From NCBI GenBank assembly GCA_907164885.2, contig OU015498.1:85797142-85861141 (forward strand): 64,000 nt of DNA, given 5' to 3'. The notes under the pieces are model-generated. The model saw only the letters and a list, made by a program, of their open reading frames with translations. It had not been told where the DNA came from and ran no database searches. Each line of letters starts with the position of its first letter. The stretch's first letter is position 1. This stretch comes from Dolomedes plantarius. Lineage: Eukaryota > Arthropoda > Arachnida > Araneae > Dolomedidae. The translations under genes were made by a program, and so were the position numbers. Below are positions 11,676-25,807 of this stretch, piece by piece.

Positions 11676-11754
11676 CTATAAAATTAAAAATAAATATATT
11701 AAATCTATGCTTTGTTGTTTTCATATCAGGAATAATGGTAGTCATTTTTAATTC

Positions 11755-12117
11755 TACTCGTTTGGATTAACTATTGTTGCAAATGCCCCTTGGCCGGAAG
11801 TTCTAGAGCAGGTCCATATAGGCTTTGCGGGCTGAGAGGTGCAACCCCGGTTTAAATTAGCACTACAAAGGTTGGACTCCGATTTGGTTAAGTGCGACCT
11901 CAGTTTTGACCGAGCACCCCCAGGGGTGACATCTAGGGGATCATACCCTCTCCCACCCACTTACTTCATAAAAGGGATTTCTACGGATTTAATGTGCCCA
12001 TATCTGTTCTAGAAACGAAGGTGGACTGTTGGGAAAACGAATGACGCCTGTTGAGATTCGAACCGTGCACCCTCAGTGCCGAAAGCCCACTTGCTGCCAC
12101 TAGGCTACCCCGGGCCT
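11755..12117 (-). mobile_element. tRNA-derived SINE, family 1, copy b
   Basis: On the minus strand the head has an A box (TAGCCTAGTGG) and B box (GGTTCGAATCT) at the right spacing for a tRNA-derived RNA polymerase III promoter. A body of about 270 bases homologous to 10850-11100 follows. It lies in ENPP intron 2 in the gene's own orientation. The 68-residue frame at 11754-11960 is a translation of the SINE body. Confidence 0.8.
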
Positions 12118-12534
12118 TGGTTACCCACTACTCAGAACTTATGAAAAATTCGAAGTTATCTCAAAATTGGAAAAAAATTCATTTTTCTATGTATATAATT
12201 AATATGAATTTTTGAGAAATTGAACCAAACCTATTTGTAAAGTCAGCCACAGTGAAGTTGAACACATTGCAAAGACATCAGACAAGGTATCGTCGTTTTG
12301 TCTTCACCTGAATCGCATCTTCTCCGTGAAACCGAAACAGCCAAAAGAAAATTTGGCTTAGGCGTACATTGATAACAGGTAAGGGGGTTTCAGTTGCCGA
12401 AAAACTTTCTGGCCTCTTCAAACCGTGACCACCCCCACCCCCCAACAGGGAATGGCTTACAACAGGGCTTCGGAACTACAGCTGGGCGCGCATAGTACAA
12501 GGAACGATTTTTGAGCATGAACAATTTATTTGTT

Positions 12535-12665
12535 TATGTGAGCATGGATGATTCATTAGATTTAGGGGGATCGTACCTTCTCCCACGCTTTCTGACCTCA
12601 TAGAAGGATTTTCCATTCTACAGATGTAACGTGCCCATATCCCACCTAGACACGATTTGTCGGGA
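12535..12665 (-). mobile_element. SINE family 1 fragment, copy c
   Basis: Body-only fragment (ATAGAAGGATTTTCCATTCT, ACGTGCCCATATC, CTAGACACGA) alignable with copies a and b, lacking the tRNA-like head. Confidence 0.6.
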
Positions 12666-12821
12666 AAATAAATTGTTATATTTGATTAGTTAAAAGACCT
12701 CACGAATTCCAAGACCAAAATTGTTGCATTAAATGCCTAAAATAAATATCGTATTTAGTACGTTTTCTTATGTACATATAATCAGGTGTACGTGTGTTAA
12801 AATGAAAGATCTAGTGCTTAC

Positions 12822-13187
12822 CAGCGTAACCCACAGCGCCATAAAACATCAAGACCAAGGATAAACGATCCGCACGTGATGGCTTGAACATTTCCATGAT
12901 GTCATCAATTCTTTCGAAGTAGTCGGCTTTCTGTTCTTCAGTCCCCGGACCGTAACGATGCCTTTCGCAAATCATGGGATGGACCCCTTTGATTTCAACT
13001 TCACAGCCAGCCCACCAATACATGGCTGCATTTTTACCTTGCTTTTCGGCTGTTACCCAGATAGGTTCTGCCCCGCTCCACCAGTGTGGATCGGTACTCC
13101 CTTTTTCGGGCAGCATGAGGAAGACTTTTCCTGTTTTGTTATCGTACATAATGTTGTTAACGATGCCATGGTCCTCTGGGTAGAGAC
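12822..13187 (-). CDS. ENPP6-like phosphodiesterase, coding exon 2
   Basis: Internal exon covering residues 80-202. The acceptor (CAG at 13190-13188) gives G-LYPEDHGIVNN, the classic ENPP segment after the nucleophile (TGLYPxxHGI). It continues with MYDNKTGK, HWWSGAEPIWVTAE and YWWAGCEVEIKGV, which closely follow the ENPP6 substrate-pocket region. The exon ends in VGYAG at a GT donor (12821-12820), in phase 1, matching exon 3. The family motif here is Asp-x-x-x-His, with Asp as a zinc ligand. In this gene that Asp position is Gly199, while His203 is kept in the next exon. This is a direct observation from the spliced reading and is the first of two missing ligands. Confidence 0.88.
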
Positions 13188-13296
13188 CTGGGGGAAAACA
13201 AAAGAATCAGTATCCATCTGAAGTAACAAACGGTTGTTCCCTCGGATTAGCCAAATAAGGTAACCGTTGTGTCTGTTGTATGCGGTTTACTGCCAC

Positions 13297-13480
<184 letters not shown>

Positions 13481-13725
13481 CCTATGGATAATACCTAATA
13501 TATATACCTAAGGATAAACGAATTAACTAGCTAAATTGTCCCTTAAAGCACGTGCTAAGCAGTAAGAATTGTTTTCAAAACAACATGATTCAACGTCACC
13601 AGTTTTTCTCGCGCCATTTGAAAGATCATACGACTTCTGACGCACGAGGTCAGATGGTCACCGATAACCAATTAGAAGTTTTTCACTAGAATTTTTTCAC
13701 TTTCATTTAGAAGTTTATATATATA

Positions 13726-15362
<1,637 letters not shown>

Positions 15363-15368
<6 letters not shown>

Positions 15369-15990
15369 CACACACATATATGTGTATATATATGATATAT
15401 ATGTAACGAAAACATGTGTGCTCCGAAATTACATTCAACACGTTTTCCAAATTCTCTTTTTTAACAAAGCCCAACCCCTTATCCAAAACATGATCTAGAA
15501 TTAACTTAATTGATAAATTATATTTGTCCTTAATCTACATGTCGATCATTACGTAGGCACTCGAAATTTCTGAATTCCAATAACATCACCACATATGGTC
15601 TGAAACCATAGGTCAAATTAAGTTTGCATAATAGTAAATAAGGCCTCTTTTCACTAACAGAACGCAGAAACCCTCTCTGCTCCAATCTGGACTATTTCAC
15701 CAAAAATTTAAATCATATGTAAAACACGAGGGTATAAGACATGTGATTAATTTTTACCAATTAAAGAATTCTATTGCTGGTGGTGAAACAGGGAAATTTC
15801 CATTTTATATATGCCTGAACGGAAGACATTTCTGCTCTTCTAAATTTATTCATCGCAATGTAACGTTGTCTCTCCGTCGCTCTAAGTATTAATACGTCCT
15901 CTCTCCGGCTAAGACCGGCAATATGCTTTCTCCAATGTGGCCACTCTTTTAAACTAATCTGCCTCACTTCTGATGATGCTGACTGAATAA
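15363..15990. other. ENPP intron 1 sequence, nothing recognised
   Basis: No element ends or host exons identified. A 68-codon minus-strand frame (15761-15967) has no recognisable motif. Confidence 0.5.
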
Positions 15991-16144
15991 AGGCCTGTTC
16001 ACATTGCAGTCCGTTAGGATAAGCCTAAAAGGAAAAAAAGGTGCTAAGACGGAAATAAACCAATCATAGGCCTTAACAATTTCATTGCTAATCGTTTGGA
16101 GGTTTGTCATTGGTTAAATATATTTCAATACGTTTACGCTTACG

Positions 16145-18655
16145 CAGTGGCGCAGCTAGGGGGGTGCGGTGGGTGCGGTCCGCACCGGGCGGCATATTTT
16201 TATTTAGTATTAGTTGTAAAAAACCACTTGTTCAATTCATAAGTTTACTATTCGATTTCTACGAATTATTATTTACTATATGATTTCGAATACTTTTCCT
16301 CATCGTCCAGTCAATGTAGGGTTTAAATTATTATCTCTAAAAATTTTGCTCGGATACAGACATCAATAGTGCCGACGTCGAGTAGAAGTTCTATTTACTA
16401 CTCCGAGCTCGATGTTTATGTTACCATGGGGATGACGCGGCTAAGTCACACACACGAGGTTACGTCTCTGCCTTCACTTCGTCCCTCAGGAGCCAACCCT
16501 CGCTGCGTGCGCGAATCGTATTTTGTTCTTTGTTCTATGTTGGTGCTTGGAATGCACGCACGCTCCGCGATATACGGTATATTTTCATAAGTTAAGCGGT
16601 AGACTGTACGCACTCTTTTCTGCAAATATTGTGTAACTTGCAAGTAGTAATTTATATTAATTATATTACTGTTTCAGTTTTCAGAATGTCGATGATTCAG
16701 AATGAATTCATAGAGCTATTGAGAAGCGCAGTGAGAAAAAACAATTATGGATCAAATAAAGCAAGCTGAGTACTTTTGTATGATATTTGGCAGCACTCCA
16801 GATTTTTCCCACACAGATCAAACCAGTTGAATTATTAGATATGTAGTTATTGATGGCAGCGAAGTTAAAGTTGTAGAATCGTTTATTGACTTTCTAGAAA
16901 CTAAAGGAAAAACTGCTGAGGAGATCACAAATATGATTTTAACGAAATTAGAAAATGACGGTTTAGATATAAAAAATTGCAGAGGACAGGCTTACGATAA
17001 TGCTGCTATCATGGCAGGAAAGCAAAGCGGTGTTCTAACTCGCATTAAATTAATAAATCCAAAGCAGAATTTGTAGCGTGTCCAAATCATTCTTTAAACC
17101 TAGCATGTTTACACGCAGCTTCTACTGCTATCGATTCGATAACATTTTTTGGAACTGTCGAGCAGTTGTTTTCATTCTTTTCTTCTTCCTCTCATCAATG
17201 GGATGTTTTACTTTCTGTCACTGGACAAAGTGTTAAACGCAGCGTAGAAACTCGCTGGGGCGCTAGAGCAGAAGCAGTAACTATAGTAAAAAGACATTTT
17301 TTTCACATTTTAAGCGCCTTGGAAAAATTGACAACTGAAGAAGAAAATAGTAAAACGAGATCAGATGTTGGAATATTACTTAATTCCATGCAATCTTTTT
17401 CTTTTCTATGTTATCTCAATTTCTGGGAACCCGTCCTTTTGGAAATTAATGACGTGCAAAAATACCTGCAAATAAAAGGGTTAAATGTTCATCATTACCA
17501 TATAAAACTAGATTCTTTGCAAACCCATTTCATGGAACAAAGAGAGGCGCTAATATAAAACACTGTTATAGCAGCCAAAACCATTTGTGAAGAGTTGGAG
17601 ATATCGACTGAACGTCGAGAGAAAAAATAGAAGGAGAAAAAATATGAGAGGGGAAATTTCACGAGACGTAGGGCTATCCTTAGAACAATAAGTACGAATA
17701 GAAATGTTTTTATCAATGGATAGAATTCTAAAGGAAATAAAAGAACGCTTTGATCAGTTGCATGTCCTTGCAAGAAAATATTCGTGTATAATACCATGTA
17801 ACCTGCTAAATGAATAATTTGAATGTCAAATAAATGACTTTATTGACATTGATAAAAAACAGTTCTATATTGAAAGAAAAATAATCCAGGTTTTTATGGC
17901 TGTACCTGCACTACAAGAAGACGCAAAACGTTGGAAAGACGGGAAGGAAGGCCCTCTTGATCTACTAAAATTTATTCAACAGTATAGATTGGAAAATTCT
18001 GTACCCAACATTGTAATTTTGCTAAGAATTTTTTTAACAATTGCTATCAGTGTCGCTAGTTGCGAAAGGAGCTTCTCCAAATTGAAGTTGATAAAAAGTT
18101 ATCCACAATGAGAGATTTAAGACTACAAAATCTTGCAATATTGTCTATAGAACAAGAAATTACAAATAATATAAATTTTGAGAGCATGATACATGATTTT
18201 TCTACAATGAAAGTTAGAAGAGTAAATATATAAATATGTTTTGTTTCATACACATATGTGTACAATTTGTTTGTTTATCCAAAAGAAATGAAATTATTTA
18301 TTTTTATTTATAAATATAAAAATATAAAATAAAACATATTTTATGGAATTTTTTTTATAAATTAGGTATATGTTTTGTCTTTTGTCTCATAGGTGGGGAA
18401 ACTGCGACCTCCGTAAGTTTCTTGTGGTCTTTATAAAAGTTGCATTTATAGGTATATCAGCTTAAGCGGCCTCCTTTATTACTGCCTAATTTAAATATGG
18501 CATCGAATGGTAAAAAAGTTCCCCAACTATAGTTTGTCTCAATTACAATTATTTATTTATGTTTATTAATTTATAAAAACCACCAATTGATTGACTTAGA
18601 AAGGGCGGCAAATTGGAGACCGCCCCGGGCGGCAAAAGTTCTAGCTACGCCACTG
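16145..18655 (+). mobile_element. hAT element with decayed transposase
   Basis: Perfect 8-bp TSD CGCTTACG (16137-16144 and 18656-18663). Ends are CAGTGGCGCAGCTAGG and, inverted, CAGTGGCGTAGCTAGA. GGGCGGCA phrases lie just inside both ends, as in the larger hAT at 40248. Removal restores the host MITE. Confidence 0.9.
16686..18226 (+). pseudogene. hAT transposase (ZMYM1-like), many stops
   Basis: Begins MSMIQNEF (16686) and is soon broken. The recognisable parts are CPNHSLNLACLHAAS (about 17080), a 130-codon open stretch (17166-17558) with SVETRWGARAEAV, and the hAT C-terminal dimerisation signature ASCERSFSKLKLIKS (about 18050-18100). These are in the order expected for the DUF4371/hAT-C type often annotated as zinc finger MYM-type 1-like. 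Clearly inactive. Confidence 0.8.
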
Positions 18656-18691
18656 CGCTTACGCTAACGGACTGCAATGAGAACAGAGCCT

Positions 18692-20708
18692 AAGTTCATT
18701 GGTTACGACTGCGTATGTGTTTTCTATATTGTTGTGATCCACGACTGTATGATTGTGACTGTGTCATTGAGAATTAACATGCATCTTCCTAAATTCATTC
18801 CTTCATTCAATTATGAAATTTGTGTTATCACATATATATGCATATACATATGTTTAAAATAAAGGAAAAACAGAAAAACAAACAATAAGAATTAAAAGTT
18901 AAGAAGAAAATGAAGAAAAAACTAATGTTTAATTTACTTGTAACATCTCTTCAGAAATACAGTACTTTTAGTTCATTAACTCATGTAGAGACAGCCTATG
19001 TTCATGTATAAGTGCTCAACACAGGAAGGCAAACCAAATTTTAAATGACCAAAGAAAAAGCAGTTTGGTGGTAACATCGTTTTATCAACATCACTAACAT
19101 TATTTTGTTTTACGAAGGATCATTTATAAAAGCTGTAACCTTTGGTTTAGACATGACACACGACAATTTTTCAAAAAATGAAGGAAAAAGAATTGCAGTA
19201 CTGTAGAACAGCAGCAATATAGTAATTCTGTTTAGATTTCACTTCGACATTTTGGACTTTGAGTATTGTTCCTTACAAGAAGTGAAACAAATTTACAGTC
19301 CCAGTAATTTCTTAAGGGATATTCGTGAGCATAGTTACATTTCACTGATTGATTTCAACTGATTGATTTCAAGAAAGAAAAAAGTCCCATGTGAATTTTA
19401 TGAAAAAAGAGTAGACAGTGGAGAATAAGTATAGCAATCACAACTTTTATTCAGGCAAAACTATTTAGAATGCCAAAACAGAGCAGCAGCTATGTACATA
19501 ATAATCATTAGGAGAGGGAAATTCCCGGGAACGTTCACGGTCACAGGATGAATAAAGAATGAGCAGAATGGCAACGCAACTATCTTAAATGCTATTTACT
19601 TAAGAAGTATTAGATTTGGTTTCGGCCAAAACATTACAAAAATATGAAAAGCTACATTAGAAAAATATTAGAAATAAAACACAAATTGCCCGAAATTTCT
19701 GTACGGTTCACAAACAACGGGATAATAATGGTAGAAAGAAATATTTTTCAGCTTTTTACAGAAGAAAAACCTTAAAAATTTTTCTAACTGTTGCAATTGT
19801 TTTGGTTAAACCCTATTTAAATCCCTAGATGGAGTTTATTTAAAATTTATGATTGCCATAATATTTTGATAATCAATGTTTTCTGTGTGCATTCGAACAT
19901 CAATCAGCAAGGGTTAATCTGGAGTTAGTGTATAGTGCTCTCTTATAATTTGAACTTTTTGTTATTTCGAATTTAAAAGAAGTAACATAAACTTGTACAG
20001 GAATAAACATGTTGAAATATTGTTGATGTTAAAAGATTTCTTTAATACAAGCCTATTGTGCATAACATCAGATAAGTATTAAAAATTCATCCCCTTCCCC
20101 ACCCCCCTTTTTTTGCAGGGTGAGAGGAGGGGAAGATTTTTTTTCTATTCTCTTTTTGCCCGATGACACTCTTAGCAGTTTACTCATCTGATTTTTAAAA
20201 CATTTGTGCACCTTTCTCAATTTCCAGGACGGGTAGTAGCAAACACGATATCTAAGTGTGCCTGGAGATATTTGTATTATTGTTCACAATTATTTCATTG
20301 TCACTAAGGTTGACCAACGTGAATGTGGTTCCTTAACGTCATACTCTAGGAAATGCGTTGAAGATTTCATCCAAATACAACACATGGACACATGAAACTC
20401 AGAAAGCGTGTTAAAGATAGAAAAACCGATAGGAAAATGCAAGCTTAACATTTCAGAAGAAACTTTACAAAATTTTACTACCGACTTATATAATATTTAA
20501 AACTGCAACAGTAGAAGTTTATGTATCCATTTCTACATAATACAATTTTATCCTGAAATTTCATAAATGAAGTGAATAAATCTTCGGTAAGCTAGATACA
20601 CGCTTTTCTAAAACGATGTCAGCAAAATCTTTTTTTATTTCTTTTCGGATAATTCAAACACCGTTCAATTCAAACATTTTTCTTGGTTCCTTGCTGTCTA
20701 CTGATAAA
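18692..20708. other. ENPP intron 1 sequence, nothing recognised
   Basis: Two kilobases of AT-rich DNA without element ends, exons or tandem repeats that I can support. Confidence 0.5.
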
Positions 20709-20885
20709 CAGTGAAACTTCTCTAGCCGTCCACCCCACTAAACGGCCATATTTTGTTCAGAACCGATTAAAGACACCATAGAGCCAATGTTATGGAAGAA
20801 ACCTCCTTTTAACAGCCACCCCTCAAATCGGCCAATTTTTTTTTTTTTCGGAACTATTACTGGTCGCCATAAAGAATTTTCACTG
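20709..20885. mobile_element. short inverted-repeat MITE, possibly pogo/Tigger type
   Basis: Ends CAGTGAAACTTCT and (inverted) CAGTGAAAATTCT with TA on the right only. The interior has two CGGCCA/TCGGCCA phrases. The left TA is not preserved, so the assignment is tentative. Confidence 0.45.
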
Positions 20886-21592
20886 TATATACGCTTATTT
20901 GGCCTAGAAAGATGATCAATCTTTATTCTCATTGAGGAGATTTTATAAAAAAAATTGTAACCCACGGGAACAACCGTATCATCGGCTTCATGGGGAAGGA
21001 ACAGCATAAAATAAAAACATCCGTGAAAACTGATCCTAGAGGACTAAGTTGGAAAGTATGTCGAAAGAATGTGTATAAAAAATCATTTTTTAAAATTTCA
21101 AATGCAGATCGCCCGTGGGCTGAAGCCCTTAGGCCAAGAGAAATAGGGGCTAGTACAAAATAGGAAAACACACAAGGAAAACATAAGTTAATTGAAATAA
21201 TAATTAAATTTCTTGTTCCTTTTCTGAAAAAAGTCTGTTACATTGCGATCTTTGACAGCCCTGTTGGTATTCCTTCAATAACAATTTGCAGTTTGTTTAT
21301 ATAAAAATGCAAATTGCTATAGAAGCATTTATATAAAAATGAATTTATTTTTCTTTTGTGTGATGCAGGGATAATCGGGAGTTCGGTGTTTTAATTCTAT
21401 GCTGCTTTGAAAAATTTGTCAAGTAAAATAATATAACCTTCCCAAGTAAAAGAGTACTTTGATGAACGCGATTAAAAGTTGAGATATTTCATAACAGGTC
21501 GACATATATGCATCAGGGTTTATTTTAAGACCTAAAGTACACATGCTATGGTAAAAATATGTGCTTAAGCAGTAAACTAAATAAAGATTTAC
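20886..21592. other. ENPP intron 1, proximal part
   Basis: No element recognised. The ENPP exon-1 donor lies at its right edge. Confidence 0.5.
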
Positions 21593-21830
21593 CTGTGACA
21601 ATACTGTACCAGTTCGGGTAAGACAAGGAAGGATAAACTGGATTCACATACAGAGCTGTGACTCCTTTTTCGACAATTCTCGGAATGCCTTTTAGTAGTT
21701 CGAGTTTTGTATCCTTAATATAATCCCAATTGAGTCCATCAATTAAAACAACGATCAGTTTTTTACCAGCGGATATTTCATTCGCGAGAAGTAAACAGAT
21801 GAGAAGTAAAAACTGCAATTTCGTAGCCAT
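21593..21830 (-). CDS. ENPP6-like phosphodiesterase, coding exon 1
   Basis: First coding exon of an ectonucleotide pyrophosphatase/phosphodiesterase-family protein (alkaline-phosphatase fold, normally secreted or membrane-anchored; ENPP6 cleaves choline phosphodiesters such as glycerophosphocholine). Residues 1-22 are a typical signal peptide (LLLICLLL core). It is followed by VVLIDG, whose Asp31 matches the first zinc ligand, and by PSLSYPN, whose Ser70 sits at the nucleophile. A serine in this context resembles ENPP6 rather than the Thr of ENPP1-3. The exon ends after one base of Gly80 at a GT donor (21592-21591), and the next exon supplies the rest of the codon. The start is the only Met before the signal peptide. 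Four exons join in phase to 290 residues; human ENPP6 is about 440, so the C-terminus lies left of the window. Family assignment is confident; orthology to ENPP6 is inferred from motif resemblance only. Confidence 0.88.
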
Positions 21831-23216
21831 TGAAGAGATGTGATCTAAGGATCCAGTTGCTCACACAACATGCACGTACACTTCCTCTCTGACTAGCGGC
21901 CGTAGTGTTGTTTTAAGCGGCGATTTCATGTTATGTTTGAAACAAGACAGGTGGCGGCGTTGAAAGGTGATAGAGACTGGAGAGAAACAAATGCTTGGGA
22001 ATTAGAATTCGCTGAAAAGAATAGAGAAACAGCCGTCAACTAATTAGTTCACGACAAGCATAGGAGTGAATGTATCACATTCTTTTTAGGCGATGAGAAC
22101 ACGATTTTCAATTTCTAGTTTTTTTGGCACACGTTGTTACATGGAATTCATAAAAATTGAATGAGCAAACGGGCACGTTATACGGGCCAGTGGCGCTCCA
22201 TTTTCTAATCGATAGGAGGGAGGACAAGGGAGGGGGGAGGGGAATTTACATTGGATTTACCTTCTAAGGCTTCTTTCGGGGAATTGACCCTAAAAAAACC
22301 CTACTTTTTCGCTGGACCTTCAGAAAAGAAAATGTCGATAAAACGTGCAACCAAAGTCTGGGACAAAGTGAGGGTAACCAGTGCCCAGAGGCAATCTCCA
22401 AATACTGCCCTTTCTTCCAATTTTAAGATGAAAAAACTTTTACGTAACGCATTTGTTTGACTTCCCCTTAGACCTATATCCGGAAGCAAGAGATCCGTTC
22501 TCCTTTGTTTGTGCTGCAGCTCTATCAGCCTATGAAAAAGTAAACAAGAAAATGCCGAAAGAGGTGAAAAACAAATTTTTCAATTTCGATATCTTTCTAC
22601 TGCAATTGTTAAGACTTACGTAATAATTAAATAATGAAATGGATACAAAATCAGAATTATTTATGAGACCGAAATTTAGGACCAACATGATCACCAAAGT
22701 ATATTTCTTTTATCTCTATACTTCCATTTAATAATTTCCCCTCTAAACTCTCTCTTTTTATCGTGAAAATTCTATTTCGTCTTAAAACATGTAACGTTCC
22801 ATTTTAGAACAACACTTTCTCACGTTGAAAGATTTTTTAAGCTACTATCGTTCATTAACCCTCGCTATTATTAGCATTTTAAAACTTAATGTGATACGAT
22901 AATAACCCAAACGCGCAGTCCTTCATGTAAAACAAGATCGATTTAAGTTGCCTGACATACGATCAACAACCCATGTATTAAAATAATCCCGCTTCGATCG
23001 AATTTTCCTCTTTCATACGCTCTCTTTTTTTCATCGGTGAAATCCGGGATGTCATTGTCTCCCTCACGTCGTCTCAGCTTCTTTAGTTTATCCGCCATTG
23101 GTTAATAATAAGCTGACAACACACTTTTCTCCCTTTCTTTATAAAGACATCCTCGGAGAAGGAAGGAGAGTTATTTTAACGAATAATCTGGCTTCGCTAT
23201 ATTATGGGAGGCCATA
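21831..23216. other. ENPP upstream region, no gene supported
   Basis: The ENPP 5' UTR and promoter should lie immediately right of 21830, but no clear TATA box or initiator is visible. A 69-codon plus-strand frame (22251-22460; basic, MDLPSKASFGELTLKK...) has no known motif and no supporting splice context, so I do not call it a gene. Confidence 0.4.
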
Positions 23217-23220
23217 TTAA

Positions 23221-23997
23221 GGTTCCAGTGTGCTAACCCTATTGGATTCGCTCACCTCAATGTTAACCTATGGAGCAAATGTGTCTACTATTTACAGCTA
23301 CATAAATGCTGGTAATCTAATAAATATGTTCAGATAGCCTGAATTTTTTTGCACTTTGCAACGGGATTCATCTTATAAATTTCGTCCACCACAGGAATTT
23401 AGGAGCGTTTAAAATACACTATACCAATTCTTTCCCCGAATAATTTAAATTTTTAAAATTGCATGCATTAAAACGAAAAATGCCCCAGGGTGTCAAATTT
23501 CTTTCTCTAATACGCAGTACAATTTTAAAATATATATATATATTAAATCCAAATCGCCAATCCTTGGACAAATTTTCTCCATAGTTTAACACTGAGGTGA
23601 GCGAATCCAATAGGGTTAGTATACAGCAGCATGAGAAAATTTGTCCAAGGATTGCAGACTTAGATTTAAAGATTCTTTTTTTAATTGTCCTCCGTAATAG
23701 AGAACGAAATTTTACACTTTGGGGCATTTTTCGTTAAAAAAAATAGAAATAATATTTTAAAATTTAAATTATTCAGGTAAAAAAAACCTGGTAGAGTGTG
23801 TTTTAAATGCTCATAAATTCCTTTGGTGGACGAAATTTATAAAATGAATCCTGTTGCAAGGCGCAGAAAAGTTCGGGCTATCTGAAAATACCATTTTTAT
23901 TGGATTATCAGCATTTATGTAGTTGTAAGTAGTAGACAGTTTCTCCGTAGGTTAACACTGAAGTGAGCGAATCCAATAAGGTTAGTACACAGCAGCA
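23221..23997. mobile_element. TTAA-type MITE, copy B
   Basis: TTAA at 23217-23220 and 23998-24001. The ends share GTGCTAACCCTATTGGATTC in inverted orientation (right end reads GTACACAGCAGCA before TTAA). An extra inverted end at about 23590-23635 suggests two copies fused or one inserted next to the other. Same family as 2004-2555. Confidence 0.7.
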
Positions 23998-24042
23998 TTA
24001 ACCGTCCGCGCTTGAAGACCTGTTATTGGCGAGTAATCCGAG

Positions 24043-24222
24043 GGCCTGTTCACGTAGGAGTCCGGTAGCGGAAGCGTTAAAGTATTGAAATATATTTAAC
24101 CAATGACAAACCTCCCAACGATTAGCAGCGAAATTTTTAATGCCTATGATTGGTTTATTTCCATCTCAGCGCCATCTTTCCTTTTACGCTTCCGCTACCG
24201 GACTCTTATGTGAACAAGCCCG
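24043..24222. mobile_element. MITE, copy D of the 15991 family
   Basis: Near-palindromic 180-base element. The left end GGGCCTGTTCACGTAGGAGT and the inverted right end GGGCTTGTTCACATAAGAGT are followed on both sides by CCGGTAGCGGAAGCGT. The middle phrase AACCAATGACAAACCTCC matches copy C in inverted form. No clear TSD. Confidence 0.75.
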
Positions 24223-24380
24223 TATTCTGTAAGCTGCCAGATTCTATTCTCAGCAGGTGAAATGTTAAGGTCATCCCAATACATTCGATTACCTATTTTT
24301 CTCCGTATTACTGGATGTCTACAGTCTACTTAGGTGGGTAATGCAAGAAATCCTCCGTTCTTATTCTGAGAGCGGAATAT

Positions 24381-25807
24381 ATATATATATATACAGTGGA
24401 ATCTTGATCGATCGTTCCCAGAACGACCGTTTCCCGTATGCATCGTTTATTTCATCCAGTCCCGAATAAATTCCATAGAAAACAAGCAAAAACAGACCGC
24501 ATGGATCGCTTCTCGATCCATCGTTTTCCCGCAATATTCGTTCATAAAAACCGCAGCTTTACATTAATTTATCGGATCGATCGTTTTTTCATAATAACTG
24601 AACCTGAAATAAAAATGTCTGGATTGAGCTAGAATGAAGCTCTCATTAAACAATGAGCAGAACATTTGAGATGCACAGTATCGTATTTTCGTTCTTTCAT
24701 GTTCAGCCTGGTTTCGCAGAGTCGTACCACTCCCATTATTTGTTCGTCGTTGGTGTTCCATAATTCTTTAGCTCCTGAAGTATCCTATTTTCGGAAACTC
24801 ATTCCAAATTCTCCGACTATTCAACATTTCTGTTCTTATCAGCTATGGCTCACAGTCAGCCGACCTGAGCGATTCCTGCTGTCCTCTGGCTTTTCTCTTG
24901 GCCTTGGGTTGGAGGCGCCCTGGTGTTTGGTCTAGGGTGTGAAAAGTTTCTAATTGCTGCACTCTACACTGGGTGAGGGTTTCACCCGGAAGCAGAACTT
25001 CCTGGTGGTCTTATGTCGGACCCCAATCCAGTGCAATGGAATGGTTCTAGTTACAAATGATTCACGGCTGACGCTTCTTTATACTCTCACACAATAACCG
25101 ATACCGACAGGAATGCAATTTGCAACACAGAAAAAAATATTGTTTACTTGTGGAGAGAAAACCGCCAAAAAAAAAAAGGAGATTAAATACTTTTATTTGA
25201 ATCAAAATTCCTGTGCACCTACGTGTATTTCATTTTTTATTACTATTATCTTGGATTTCAGCACAACTTTGTAATTTTATCTTCAGTTACACTACAGGTA
25301 TGTATGCATTTACGTATGTGAATAAATATATTTTAGGGATATCAAACTTTAAGGAATGTTAATACTTTTTTGTATGTTCCCGCATCTATCGTTTTCCCGC
25401 ATCCATCGTTTAGTTCAGTCAGTCCCTTCGAAAACGATAGATCGATATTCCACTGTATATATATATTCGAACGTGGAAGCACTTGTCGCTAGACATTCGC
25501 CTGTATGTACACCGCGAGACTGCTGGCCATTCATTTAAGGGGGTACCGTATAGGTGGCCAGCACTACCCCCGTACAAGCCGGTCCCGTAATTTAGAACCG
25601 AGTCAAGTGACGAACGAGACCGGTACACTTGACCACGCACCTCCAGGGGTAAATTTGAGAACTTGGAGGACATTGCAGCCATGACAGATTTTTCGTACAC
25701 CATCCGGCATTAGTGCACACGGCGGTGGATTTATCCACGACGGGCATCGAACCGGTGGCATTCAAATCACTGGCTCGCTGCCTTTGCCAACTGAACCATC
25801 GCGCCCT
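24381..25807 (-). mobile_element. tRNA-derived SINE, family 2, copy a, with pogo-like insertion in its tail
   Basis: A 14-base direct repeat TGAGAGCGGAATAT flanks the unit (24367-24380 and 25808-25821), as expected of LINE-mediated retroposition. On the minus strand the head near 25800 has an A box (TGGTTCAGTTGG) and B box (GGTTCGATGCC). The body runs to about 25466 and the 3' tail is (AT)n. A 1.06-kb TIR element sits in that tail. Confidence 0.85.
24394..25455. mobile_element. pogo/Tigger-like MITE in SINE tail
   Basis: TA on both sides, ends CAGTGGAATCTTGATCGATC and (inverted) CAGTGGAATATCGATCTATC, followed by several CCATCGTTTTCCCGC-type repeats inside each end. No transposase recognised; an 89-codon frame at 24666-24935 has no motif. 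Confidence 0.8.

Larger units (their letters stand above)
15991..18691. mobile_element. MITE (copy C) carrying a hAT element
   Basis: The left end AGGCCTGTTCACATTGCAG pairs with the right end (reverse complement AGGCTCTGTTCTCATTGCAG), both followed by TCCGTTAG. Without the hAT at 16145-18655 it is about 185 bases. It is the same family as 24043-24222. Superfamily not assigned; a TAA duplication is possible but unclear. Confidence 0.7.

Noticed and set aside
22251..22460. Small basic protein upstream of ENPP
   Set aside because: Only 69 codons, no known motif, overlapped by an antisense frame of similar length; no positive evidence.
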